A DNA stretch of 16,269 nt from an uncultured Lachnospiraceae bacterium (GTDB lineage Bacteria; Bacillota; Clostridia; Lachnospirales; Lachnospiraceae): contig CAJUJY010000075.1 of assembly GCA_910586555.1 (NCBI GenBank), positions 1-16,269 on the forward strand. Direction: 5' to 3'. The notes beneath the pieces were generated by a model that saw nothing but the letters and a program-made list of their open reading frames with translations, did not search any database and was not told where the DNA came from. The position numbers and the translations under genes are program-made. Positions 7,160 through 13,981 of the stretch are shown here, one piece after another; the first letter of the stretch is position 1; every line of letters begins with the position of its first letter.

Positions 7160-8485
7160 TTAAAAACTCCTGGTAATAATGCCAGCCCTGTATTCATCAG
7201 GGCATATATTACTGCCCTGGCATTGTATATTTCTATACAGGCTGGCAGCAAATATATCTTTAATAAATGTTTTTTTTGCAAAGCCTGAAAGCCCATAATG
7301 GGCAAGAAGGCTGCTTTTATCAAAGTTTTTTATGGCATCTGCGGTTTTTGTTACAAGAACTGTGTTTTTAATATTTCTTAAGATATGGCTTTTATTTTTA
7401 TTTATTCCAAGAAGCCTTGCATATGGTGTAACATATAAAGGGCGTGGGCTGTTTTGTGCTGCTAACGGAAGTGCAATATTGTAGCTGTCTGTATATATAT
7501 CAAGCAGTATATGGGACAGCGCACGGCAGATCCTGCTGTATGTGTACTGTTTTGTTTTAAGCATTTTAGCAAAACCTGTAAATGTACTGAAGTTACATAT
7601 ATTTTTAATAATCCTGCTTGCAAGCGCTTCAGAAACATCAAGGAATGTTGTAAGCTTTAGTACTGCCTCTTTAACATTGCCTGTGCATGTAATGCTTTTT
7701 AGTTTATAATAAAGCAGGCTGGAGAACATGTCTTCATTAATATTTATACGTCCTGTATTTTGAGAAAGTATATTATAAGTGCTTTCCGGGATAAACCGGG
7801 AAACAGTATCAAACTGGCAGTCCCTGCCAGACAGTATACTTCTTATGGAGGCAGCAGAAGCAAAGCTGCCTTTGTTATTTTTATAATCTTTATTATTGTA
7901 ACCATTATCACACCGTTTAATTGTAAACGGGGTTATTTTGCTTTTAAACAGTTTTATAGCTTTTAAATATTCTATTGCAAGGATATTGTTTGGCTGTTTA
8001 AGGACTTTGCATATATTACTTGAAATGCCAGGAAAATGTTTTTCTATTGCCATGCTCTGTGCCAAAGGATAGGAAAAGCCTGACTTAACAAATGCATTTA
8101 TTGAGGAATTAAACATACTGCTGCCATTAAGAAGTATATCTGCTGCCTGTTTTAATACCTGTATATCATTACATTCACTTCCAAAACATACACTATCAAC
8201 AAAACCAAGGCTGTCTAGAAGTGCTATGCCGCCAAGTGCAAAAAGCCCTGCACTTGCAGAAGAATATATAACAGGGAGTTCAAAAACGAAGTCAGCCCCT
8301 CCTTCAAGTGCCATTGCAGTACGCAGGTATTTATCAGTAAAGGCAGGTGTACCACGCTGTACAAAATCCCCGCTCATAATAACAACAATATTATCTGCCC
8401 CTGCTTCTCTGCGGATAATGCTGATCTGGTGCAAATGGCCGTTATGGAAAGGGTTGTATTCTGCAATAATTCCAGTTGTATACAT
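7160..8485 (-). CDS. tmcAL: tRNA(Met) cytidine acetate ligase (YlbM family)
   Basis: A 441-residue protein of the TmcAL/YlbM family. In B. subtilis it makes N4-acetylcytidine at the wobble base of elongator tRNA-Met, using acetate and ATP. The N-terminal nucleotidyltransferase-like domain begins GIIAEYNPFHNGH, holding the HxGH-type ATP-binding motif, and continues with MSGDFVQRGTPAFTDKYLR, typical of the family. The C-terminal part holds the family block TPYARLLGIN. I chose the ATG at 8485-8483 because GGGAGG lies 6 bases upstream and family members start just before GIIAEYNPFH. A further in-frame ATG at 8566 would add 27 unconserved residues. It lies downstream of a small membrane protein gene on the same strand. 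ackA, whose product makes or uses acetate, is the next gene beyond that in the opposite direction. Confidence 0.93.
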   Translation of the reverse strand: MYTTGIIAEYNPFHNGHLHQISIIRREAGADNIVVIMSGDFVQRGTPAFTDKYLRTAMALEGGADFVFELPVIYSSASAGLFALGGIALLDSLGFVDSVCFGSECNDIQVLKQAADILLNGSSMFNSSINAFVKSGFSYPLAQSMAIEKHFPGISSNICKVLKQPNNILAIEYLKAIKLFKSKITPFTIKRCDNGYNNKDYKNNKGSFASAASIRSILSGRDCQFDTVSRFIPESTYNILSQNTGRININEDMFSSLLYYKLKSITCTGNVKEAVLKLTTFLDVSEALASRIIKNICNFSTFTGFAKMLKTKQYTYSRICRALSHILLDIYTDSYNIALPLAAQNSPRPLYVTPYARLLGINKNKSHILRNIKNTVLVTKTADAIKNFDKSSLLAHYGLSGFAKKTFIKDIFAASLYRNIQCQGSNICPDEYRAGIITRSF

Positions 8486-8580
8486 AAAAATCCTCCCTGT
8501 TAGCAAATTATTATAATTATATACTGGCTGCTTTATTATATTTACAGTTGCAAATACCGCAGGCATGGTTCTCTTTTTTA

Positions 8581-8922
8581 TTAAAAATATCCAAAAAAAC
8601 TAAGAAAATCCCTCCATCCTAAAATATAAACCCCGGTAGCAAATAATACTGCAAATACAAACAGAGGTATACAAACAAATATTTTCTTTTTTTTGTAACA
8701 TTTCTTACACAGCACGGCTGTTACGGGTAAAATTGCAAACAGCCAGGGTATAAGCAGTACAAAACCCAAAAATACTGAGATATCTGCTTCAGAACCAAGG
8801 TCATACGCATAACCCTTGCCATGCCCTGTAATATACATATATATAATACCAGTCCAAAACGGGGAAATTATACTTATACATATAAACCATATTATTAAAA
8901 TGAAACTTTTAACTTTTTGCAT
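8581..8922 (-). CDS. Small membrane protein of unknown function
   Basis: A 113-residue, very hydrophobic protein with three likely membrane segments: about residues 5-31, 48-71 and 82-102. A CKKCYKKKK stretch (about 72-80) between the second and third segments should face the cytoplasm by the positive-inside rule and could bind a metal weakly through its two Cys. The ribosome binding site is poor, with AGGA about 12 bases before the ATG. The gene lies 95 bases upstream of tmcAL on the same strand and may share its transcript. I recognise no family; a real gene is likely but not certain. Confidence 0.65.
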   Translation of the reverse strand: MQKVKSFILIIWFICISIISPFWTGIIYMYITGHGKGYAYDLGSEADISVFLGFVLLIPWLFAILPVTAVLCKKCYKKKKIFVCIPLFVFAVLFATGVYILGWRDFLSFFGYF

Positions 8923-9182
8923 ATTATCTTTTTTTTCCTGCTATCCGGATCCTGTTGGCAAAACCAGTATAATTATTATACCATAAATACAAAAATGTGG
9001 GAATAAGGTTAAATATAGCATCACGTCCGTTTCATAAACTTTTAACTATATATAAACATGAGATAATTTATAGTTATATGTGGTTTATTTTAAAGATTTT
9101 GTACATGTGGAAATTTTTATGTCCCAGTAAAAGATACAGTTACGCTGTTTTAGTCCAGGAAATAAAAGCTAAAATGTTATGC

Positions 9183-9329
9183 CCTGGCAATTCCAGACGT
9201 AATCCAGCAGGCAACCCGCTTGCGCTTGGACGGGTTCACGCAACGGCGCGTAAAACTTGAAAGAACCAAGTTTAAACGCCGGCGGCCCCGTACAGTTACC
9301 TTTAAGGATTACGTCTGGAATTTGCCAGG
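9183..9329. ncRNA. Structured element 1: long stem with hairpins and possible pseudoknot
   Basis: CCTGGCAA plus TTCCAGACGTAATCC (9183-9205) pairs with GGATTACGTCTGGAA plus TTGCCAGG (9306-9329), a 23-bp stem with one bulged T at 9321. Inside, AACCCG (9213-9218) pairs with CGGGTT (9231-9236). The loop bases TTGCG (9220-9224) can pair with CGCAA (9239-9243), forming a pseudoknot. A second arm has ACGG, GGCG and AAACTTG (9253-9259) pairing with CAAGTTT (9267-9273), CGCC (9277-9280) and CCGT (9288-9291). The interior is markedly GC-rich for this genome, as expected of folded RNA. No promoter or known RNA family was recognised, so transcription and strand are unproven. Confidence 0.45.
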
Positions 9330-9507
9330 TAATATACGTTTTGGCAGTTTATAAAAATTGTCCACATAGTTTAAACCCTATGGAAAAACACCAGCACAGG
9401 TAACAGGCAGATGATGCTGTATATTTTACTGGCTGCCCGTTTTAAACATATAGCAGGCTTTTTATTCCGTTTTATCCTGAATAAAATATTCCACCTTGAA
9501 AGTAAGA

Positions 9508-9659
9508 ACATGCAGGCAGTTTTATATATTTTCTGTAAAAGGCACTATAGTGCCGCCAGTGCTTGGGTCTGGTAGTTTCACAGACCCTATGCACTGTTGC
9601 GTGCACTATCGTAGTGGGAACGTGCCTGCTACAGAAAATATATAAAACTGCCTGCATGT
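9508..9659. ncRNA. Structured element 2: perfect 30-bp stem enclosing three hairpins
   Basis: Positions 9508-9537 are the exact reverse complement of 9630-9659, 30 of 30 bases. The 92 bases between fold into three hairpins: the 14-base palindrome GGCACTATAGTGCC (9541-9554); a two-part stem CAGTGC (9557-9562) and GGGTCTG (9565-9571) pairing with CAGACCC (9581-9587) and GCACTG (9591-9596); and CACTA-TCG-TAGTG (9604-9616). The overall shape is a cloverleaf on a long stem. A perfect 30-bp arm suggests recent origin or selection for the fold. It may be a nested mobile element, but no flanking duplication is visible. Confidence 0.5.
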
Positions 9660-9807
9660 ACACAACCTAAAGCATATATAAAAAGCCAATGCAGGATAAC
9701 TATAAATTATCTGTGGTTTATACATAATTAAAAATTTATGGAAAGGACGTGATATAGCATTGTACAAAAATTTGCTGGCAGGGCATGGTTAAACTTCAAT
9801 GTTGCAC

Positions 9808-9849
9808 TAGACAAAGAAATGCTTATAAAGTATACTAAACTTAAGTTTA
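9808..9849 (+). promoter_or_regulatory. ackA promoter with palindromic site at its start
   Basis: TAGACA (9808-9813), a 17-bp spacer and TATACT (9831-9836) fit a sigma-A promoter. A 14-base perfect palindrome, TAAACTTAAGTTTA (9836-9849), starts at the last base of the -10 box and covers the expected transcription start, a classic place for a repressor to bind. The promoter lies 55 bases beyond the right end of the foldback element. Confidence 0.55.
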
Positions 9850-9875
9850 TCTGATTAAATATGGAGGTAATTACA

Positions 9876-11060
9876 ATGAATATTTTAGTAGTAAATTGCG
9901 GAAGTTCTTCCCTTAAGTTCCAATTAGTTGATTCGGAAACAGAAAGTGTCCAGGCATCTGGTAATTGTGAACGTATAGGGCTTGATGGCAGGATTGTATA
10001 TAAGGCACATGGAAAGAAGACAGCAACAGATACAAGCCTTCCAGACCATGCTGTTGCCATAAGCAGGGTGCTTGACCTGCTTACAGATGCTAAAGAAGGG
10101 GTTATTGGTTCGCTTGACGAGATAAATGCCATAGGGCACAGACTTGTACATGGCGGGGAAAAGTTTTCTTCTTCAGTTATAATTACAGAGGATATTATAA
10201 AAGAAATAGAAACATGCAATGACCTTGCACCACTCCATAACCCTGCTAATATCCTTGGAATACGTGCATGCCAGAGGGCTATGCCAAAGATTAAGCATGT
10301 TGCGGTTTTTGATACGGCTTTCCACCAGACTATGCCTGCAAAAGCTTATTTGTACGGACTGCCAAAGGAATATTACAGTAAATATGGTGTACGCCGTTAT
10401 GGTTTCCATGGGACAAGCCATAGTTTTGTTTCAAAAAGGCTTGCCACGCTTGCCGGGCTTGATTATGGAAATTCAAAACTTATAATATGCCATATAGGAA
10501 GCGGTGCAAGCATTTCAGCCATTAAGAATGGCCAGTCAGTTGATACAAGTATGGGTATGACACCTCTTGAGGGGCTTGTTATGGGGACGCGTTCAGGTGA
10601 TATTGATCCTGCAATTATTGAATTTATCTGCCAGAAAGAAAATATAAGCGCCAGTGAAATGACGTCTGTTTTAAATAAAAAATCTGGTGTCCTGGGTCTT
10701 TCTGGTGTATCAAACGATTACAGGGATCTTATTGAAGCTGCTTCAAATGGCAATGAAGATGCAAAGAATGCATTAGATGTGCTTGTATACCGCATAATTA
10801 AATATATTGGTGCATATTACATGGTACTTGGCGGCGCAGATGCAATAGCACTTACTGCTGGTGCAGGTGAAAACAGCAGCGAAATACGCAGTGCCATTAT
10901 GGAGGGCCTTAGTGCAATAGGTGTTGAAATGGATGAAGAAGCTAATAAAATACGTGGTGAAGAAGTCCTTCTTACTACACCGTCAAGCAAAGTCCCTGTA
11001 TGGGCAGTGCCTACAAATGAAGAACTTGCAATAGCAAGGGAAACGGCACGCCTTGTATAA
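9876..11060 (+). CDS. ackA: Acetate kinase
   Basis: A 394-residue enzyme that interconverts acetyl phosphate plus ADP and acetate plus ATP in the cytoplasm, the ATP-yielding step of acetate fermentation. Family blocks are present in order: VNCGSSSLKF (6-15), GHRLVHGGE (87-95), FDTAFHQTMP (145-154), RRYGFHGTSH (173-182), CHIGSGASIS (205-214), GLVMGTRSGDIDPA (233-246) and TAGAGENSS near the C-terminus. The block usually reading HLGNG reads HIGSG, with Ser209 in place of a normally conserved Asn. I chose ATG 9876 because GGAGG at 9863-9867 lies 8 bases upstream; ATG 9861 overlaps that site. No phosphotransacetylase gene (pta) is beside it, although pta-ackA pairs are common in related bacteria; it may be elsewhere. 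Confidence 0.96.
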   Translation: MNILVVNCGSSSLKFQLVDSETESVQASGNCERIGLDGRIVYKAHGKKTATDTSLPDHAVAISRVLDLLTDAKEGVIGSLDEINAIGHRLVHGGEKFSSSVIITEDIIKEIETCNDLAPLHNPANILGIRACQRAMPKIKHVAVFDTAFHQTMPAKAYLYGLPKEYYSKYGVRRYGFHGTSHSFVSKRLATLAGLDYGNSKLIICHIGSGASISAIKNGQSVDTSMGMTPLEGLVMGTRSGDIDPAIIEFICQKENISASEMTSVLNKKSGVLGLSGVSNDYRDLIEAASNGNEDAKNALDVLVYRIIKYIGAYYMVLGGADAIALTAGAGENSSEIRSAIMEGLSAIGVEMDEEANKIRGEEVLLTTPSSKVPVWAVPTNEELAIARETARLV

Positions 11061-11261
11061 ATTTATCCTAATTTTTTAGAAAGGTATTGCCGATAATATA
11101 TTTAAGCAGCAACAGGGCTGTTTTGTGAGTGGGCAGGCAGCCAGTGCCCGGTTACAGGCAAAGCAGATTGTGAATATCCACTGGACTGGTTTAGTTAAAG
11201 AATTTGTGCCTGCGGCAAAGGATTTACGGACTTATGCTTATGGTGGGAATGGAGGATTATT

Positions 11262-11912
11262 ATGAATGGAATAAGCAGTTATGGGGCATTTCTTGGGAAC
11301 AATTATGATAACCATATACAAAACAGAAAGACAAATACTACAAAACAAGTACAGAATAAAGAGGAAAAAGATATTAAGTTAAGTGATAAAGCTAAAAATC
11401 TTTTAAAAGAACTTAGGAAAACATATGGTGATATAGATTTTATCGTTGCTAACTATGAAACAGATGAAGAAGCAGATGCTTACCTGTCAAGGGGAACTAA
11501 AGATTTCAGTGTGCTTATTGATCCTGAAGAACTTGAAAAAATGGCAAATGATGATGAGGTTAAGAAAAAAAACCTTGGAATTATTGACGGGGCAAAAGAA
11601 CAGCTTTCAAGTATGAAAGACCAGCTTGGTGACAAAAAAGATGAAGTTACACGTTTTGGGGTTTCAATAGATAAAAGCGGCAAAGTGTCATTTTTTGCTG
11701 AACTGGAAACATTAAGTGAGAAGCAAAGGGAACGCATAGAGGATTCAAAAGAGGAAAAAGGCGGGTACATACGCGGCAACCATGTTAAAAGGACAAGGGT
11801 GACTGCATCTTCAACTGAAGAACTGCTTGACAAGATTAATAAAGTTGACTGGTCAAAGATAAAGGAAGAAAGACAGGAAGAGAATAAAAACAGGGTAGAC
11901 TTTAGCATTTAA
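11262..11912 (+). CDS. DUF6033-type protein of unknown function
   Basis: A 216-residue, highly charged, soluble protein. The core at about residues 40-170 (LSDKAKNLLKELRKTYGDID, then TDEEADAYLSRGTKDFSVLI, then SEKQRERIEDSKEEKGG) resembles DUF6033, found mainly in Lachnospiraceae. A variable N-terminus (about 1-38) rich in Asn, Gln and Lys looks unstructured, and a C-terminal Lys/Glu-rich segment (VDWSKIKEERQEENKNR) follows. No signal peptide or membrane segment. GGAGG (11251-11255) lies 6 bases before ATG 11262. Its function is not known to me. It lies 201 bases after ackA and ends at a terminator. Confidence 0.85.
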   Translation: MNGISSYGAFLGNNYDNHIQNRKTNTTKQVQNKEEKDIKLSDKAKNLLKELRKTYGDIDFIVANYETDEEADAYLSRGTKDFSVLIDPEELEKMANDDEVKKKNLGIIDGAKEQLSSMKDQLGDKKDEVTRFGVSIDKSGKVSFFAELETLSEKQRERIEDSKEEKGGYIRGNHVKRTRVTASSTEELLDKINKVDWSKIKEERQEENKNRVDFSI

Positions 11913-11971
11913 CCTTAATATGCAGCCTGGCAGCAGGGCTTTCTTAATGGCTATATTTTATAAAAGATAAA

Positions 11972-12008
11972 GCCTCTGGCATTTATAAACTGCCAGGGGC
12001 ATTTTTTA
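11972..12008 (+). terminator. Intrinsic terminator after the DUF6033-type gene
   Basis: GCCTCTGGCA (11972-11981) pairs with TGCCAGGGGC (11991-12000) with one G-T pair, around loop TTTATAAAC, followed by ATTTTTTAT. It lies 60 bases after the stop codon. Confidence 0.9.
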
Positions 12009-12114
12009 TGCATACGGACATAAAGAGTAAATATGCAGCTAAAACTGCCCGGTTACCAGAAAGCTTCTTGTAAATAACCTTCGGGCAACTTACTGGAAAG
12101 GTATGGTAATAAAT

Positions 12115-12990
12115 ATGCATTTTACAGATGCAAAAGGAATTATTTCAGCCAGTAACGGAATAAATATTTACAGAGGATGTACACATGGCTGTATTTACTG
12201 TGACAGCAGAAGCCGGTGTTATGGTTTTACACATGATTTTGAAGATATAGAGGTAAAACAAAATGCCCCGCTGCTTCTTGAAAATGCACTGGCTTCTAAA
12301 AGGAAAAAATGCATGGTTTCTACTGGTGCAATGTGTGATCCATATATGCATTGCGAAGAAAAGTTACAGCTTACAAGAAAGTGCCTTGAAATTATAGATA
12401 AATATGAATTTGGGCTGGCAATCCAGACAAAATCAGACAGGATTTTAAGGGACCTGGATTTATTAAAGAGTATAAATAAAAAAGCAAAATGTGTTGTACA
12501 GATAACAATTACTACATATGACGAAGATTTATGCAAAATAATAGAGCCTTCTGTATGCACAACAAAAGAAAGGGCAAATGTACTAAATATACTACGTGAT
12601 AATGGCATACCTTCTGTAGTATGGCTTTCACCAGTACTTCCATTTATAAATGATACAGAGGAAAATATAATAAAAATCCTGGATTTATGCATACAAGCAG
12701 AAGTTTATGGCATTATCTGTTTTGGAATGGGTTTAACACTGCGTGAAGGAAACAGGGAATATTTTTATTCTGCCCTGGATAAACATTTTCCTGGATTAAA
12801 ACAGAAATACCATAACCAGTATGGGTATTCATATGAACTGGTAAGTGGCAATAATAAAAAACTTATGGAAATATTCAGGGATAAATGCAGGAAAAACGGG
12901 ATAGTCTGCGATACAGGACAGTGTTTTAATTACCTGGGTGAATTTCCAGAAAAATATAAACAACTGGAACTTTTTCAATATTTTCAATAA
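12115..12990 (+). CDS. SPL-type radical SAM protein
   Basis: A 291-residue radical SAM enzyme. The iron-sulfur motif CTHGCIYC (Cys22, Cys26, Cys29) binds the 4Fe-4S cluster and is preceded by INIYRGC, typical of the spore-photoproduct-lyase-like family. The block STGAMCDPYMHCE corresponds to the family's TGAMSDPY region, and the rest (ITITTYDEDLCKIIEP, then WLSPVLPFI, then FGMGLTLREGNREYFY) resembles the radical SAM proteins called mobile pair or SPL family in Firmicutes. The reaction is unknown; nothing shows it repairs spore photoproduct. I prefer ATG 12115, 12 bases after AAAGGT; ATG 12103, four codons upstream, would leave GGAAAGG almost touching the start codon. The next gene starts 64 bases downstream. 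No partner radical SAM gene is adjacent, although such proteins are often paired. Confidence 0.88.
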   Translation: MHFTDAKGIISASNGINIYRGCTHGCIYCDSRSRCYGFTHDFEDIEVKQNAPLLLENALASKRKKCMVSTGAMCDPYMHCEEKLQLTRKCLEIIDKYEFGLAIQTKSDRILRDLDLLKSINKKAKCVVQITITTYDEDLCKIIEPSVCTTKERANVLNILRDNGIPSVVWLSPVLPFINDTEENIIKILDLCIQAEVYGIICFGMGLTLREGNREYFYSALDKHFPGLKQKYHNQYGYSYELVSGNNKKLMEIFRDKCRKNGIVCDTGQCFNYLGEFPEKYKQLELFQYFQ

Positions 12991-13054
12991 AGTAACCATA
13001 CAGGCTGGCATAACCTGTATGGACAAAGGTTTTATAAGAAAGGGGGAAATATAT

Positions 13055-13627
13055 ATGGATATGGTTCTTGCCAAAAAAAATATGAATGAAACTAATAAAA
13101 TATGGCAGGAGGCAATAGAAGCCCTTATAGACCCGTCATATGGCATGACAGAAGAAGAAAATGCTGCTTATATGGGCAAGATTATGGCTAAACTTAAGAG
13201 TGGCAAAGACCTTACACAAGAAGAATTAAACTATTTACAACTGCATAACCAGCAGCTTTATATGATAGCAATGCGTGTAAAATACCAGAAGGAGGCATTA
13301 AAAAACCGGCTTAAAAGCTGCAAGTCAAAAGAAGAGGCACAGGAAGTAATTGATTCTTCCATAGGGGGTATTAATAAAAATGATCCTGCTAAAGAATACT
13401 TAATTGCAGGATTAAGGGAGATTGAAAAAGAATTTAAAGAATCTAAATATTATAAAAGGCTTCCAGATAAAAAAGAAGATACTGAAAGGAAAAAACTCCT
13501 AAAATATTTTAGCAGCAGTGATGAATATCAAGAAGAAGATACACTGGATAGTATATTTAACAAACAGGAAACTACGCCAATAGCAGAACTGCTTGATATA
13601 CTGCCAGTATTTGAAGCAAAAGCATAA
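13055..13627 (+). CDS. Helical protein of unknown function
   Basis: A 190-residue, mostly helical, charged protein without signal peptide or membrane segment. The block EEENAAYMGKIMAKLKSGKD followed by LTQEELNYLQLHNQQLY (about residues 30-66) and KNRLKSCKSKEEAQEVI (about 79-95) looks like a conserved core that I associate with uncharacterised Lachnospiraceae proteins. The C-terminal third is acidic and probably flexible. AGGGGG (13041-13046) lies 8 bases before ATG 13055. An open frame extends upstream to 12938, but that part overlaps the radical SAM gene and lacks a ribosome binding site, so I exclude it. Function unknown. Confidence 0.8.
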   Translation: MDMVLAKKNMNETNKIWQEAIEALIDPSYGMTEEENAAYMGKIMAKLKSGKDLTQEELNYLQLHNQQLYMIAMRVKYQKEALKNRLKSCKSKEEAQEVIDSSIGGINKNDPAKEYLIAGLREIEKEFKESKYYKRLPDKKEDTERKKLLKYFSSSDEYQEEDTLDSIFNKQETTPIAELLDILPVFEAKA

Positions 13628-13659
13628 TAAAGCCCTGTTTTACAGTTAATAAAATATTT

Positions 13660-13977
13660 ATGGTGCTTGAAACCATTAATATTGATTTTGAAACAATAAA
13701 CTTTTTACCTGAAGAAAGGGAAACCTTTTTAGCTGGTGAACAGATTAATAGTTTATTGTCTGGTTTTTTGAAAGATGGAATAAATAAAGGGGATTTCCGG
13801 CCAGATATTGAAATTTTACCAACTATATTTTCCTTTTGGGGAATGTTGGCTGGCCTTATCCAGATAGCAGCAAATAAGGAAACATATATTGGACATTCCA
13901 TGAAAAAAAATAAAATGGAATTTCTTTTATATGGGTTTGAATTACTTTATAATTCTATAATAGCTGGAGGAGATTGA
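13660..13977 (+). CDS. Headless TetR-family regulator (ligand-binding half only), probable pseudogene
   Basis: A 105-residue frame whose sequence (FLPEERETFLAGEQINSLLS, then GFLKDGINKGDFRPDIEILP, then FSFWGMLAGLIQIAANKE) matches the C-terminal ligand-binding and dimer half of a TetR/AcrR-type regulator. The N-terminal helix-turn-helix is missing. Only 32 bases lie between it and the preceding gene, and they encode nothing like a DNA-binding domain. No ribosome binding site precedes ATG 13660. It is most simply the remains of a regulator that lost its 5' part by deletion. It could still be made as a short protein, since the frame is open to the stop at 13975-13977 and contains the ribosome binding site of the next gene. 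Confidence 0.6.
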   Translation: MVLETINIDFETINFLPEERETFLAGEQINSLLSGFLKDGINKGDFRPDIEILPTIFSFWGMLAGLIQIAANKETYIGHSMKKNKMEFLLYGFELLYNSIIAGGD

Positions 13978-13981
13978 TTAT

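Larger units (their letters stand above)
9020..9753. mobile_element. 734-bp non-coding foldback element (MITE-like)
   Basis: The left end (9020-9077) and right end (9696-9753) are 58-bp inverted repeats with 51 of 58 positions matching and no gaps. They begin ATCACGTCC, and the innermost 17 positions match perfectly (9061-9077 with 9696-9712). ATAGC is present directly on both sides. Inside are two more long-stem structures (9183-9329 and 9508-9659) and several hairpins between them, including CATAG/CTATG at 9365-9382. No convincing protein is encoded: the frames inside are short, lack ribosome binding sites and run across the stems. It could be a non-autonomous transposon moved by an enzyme encoded elsewhere, or a large structured RNA gene closed by a long stem. 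The mismatches in the termini are mostly not G-U pairs on the + strand, which slightly favours a DNA terminus. It fills the gap between the minus-strand membrane protein gene and the ackA promoter. Confidence 0.65.
9015..9758. repeat. Direct repeats flanking the foldback element (probable target-site duplication)
   Basis: ATAGC occurs at 9015-9019, directly before the left inverted terminus, and again at 9754-9758, directly after the right one. The match extends to ATAGCAT if the first two bases of the left terminus are counted. This is the expected footprint of a cut-and-paste insertion, though five to seven bases is short evidence by itself. Confidence 0.55.

Noticed and set aside
8486..8566. 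Longer N-terminus for tmcAL
   Set aside because: The added 27 residues are not family-like and GGGAGG clearly serves ATG 8485.
8997..9260. 87-codon open frame through the left part of the foldback element
   Set aside because: Crosses the inverted terminus and the GC-rich stem, has no ribosome binding site and no recognisable protein.
9472..9663. 63-codon minus-strand frame over the 30-bp stem
   Set aside because: Its content is dictated by the inverted repeat; no start signal.
11061..11261. Cyclic-di-GMP riboswitch before the DUF6033-type gene
   Set aside because: GGCAAAGC at about 11157 looks similar at first, but the rest of the conserved core is missing.
12938..13054. Extended N-terminus for the helical protein gene
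   Set aside because: Overlaps the radical SAM gene and lacks a ribosome binding site; AGGGGG fits ATG 13055.
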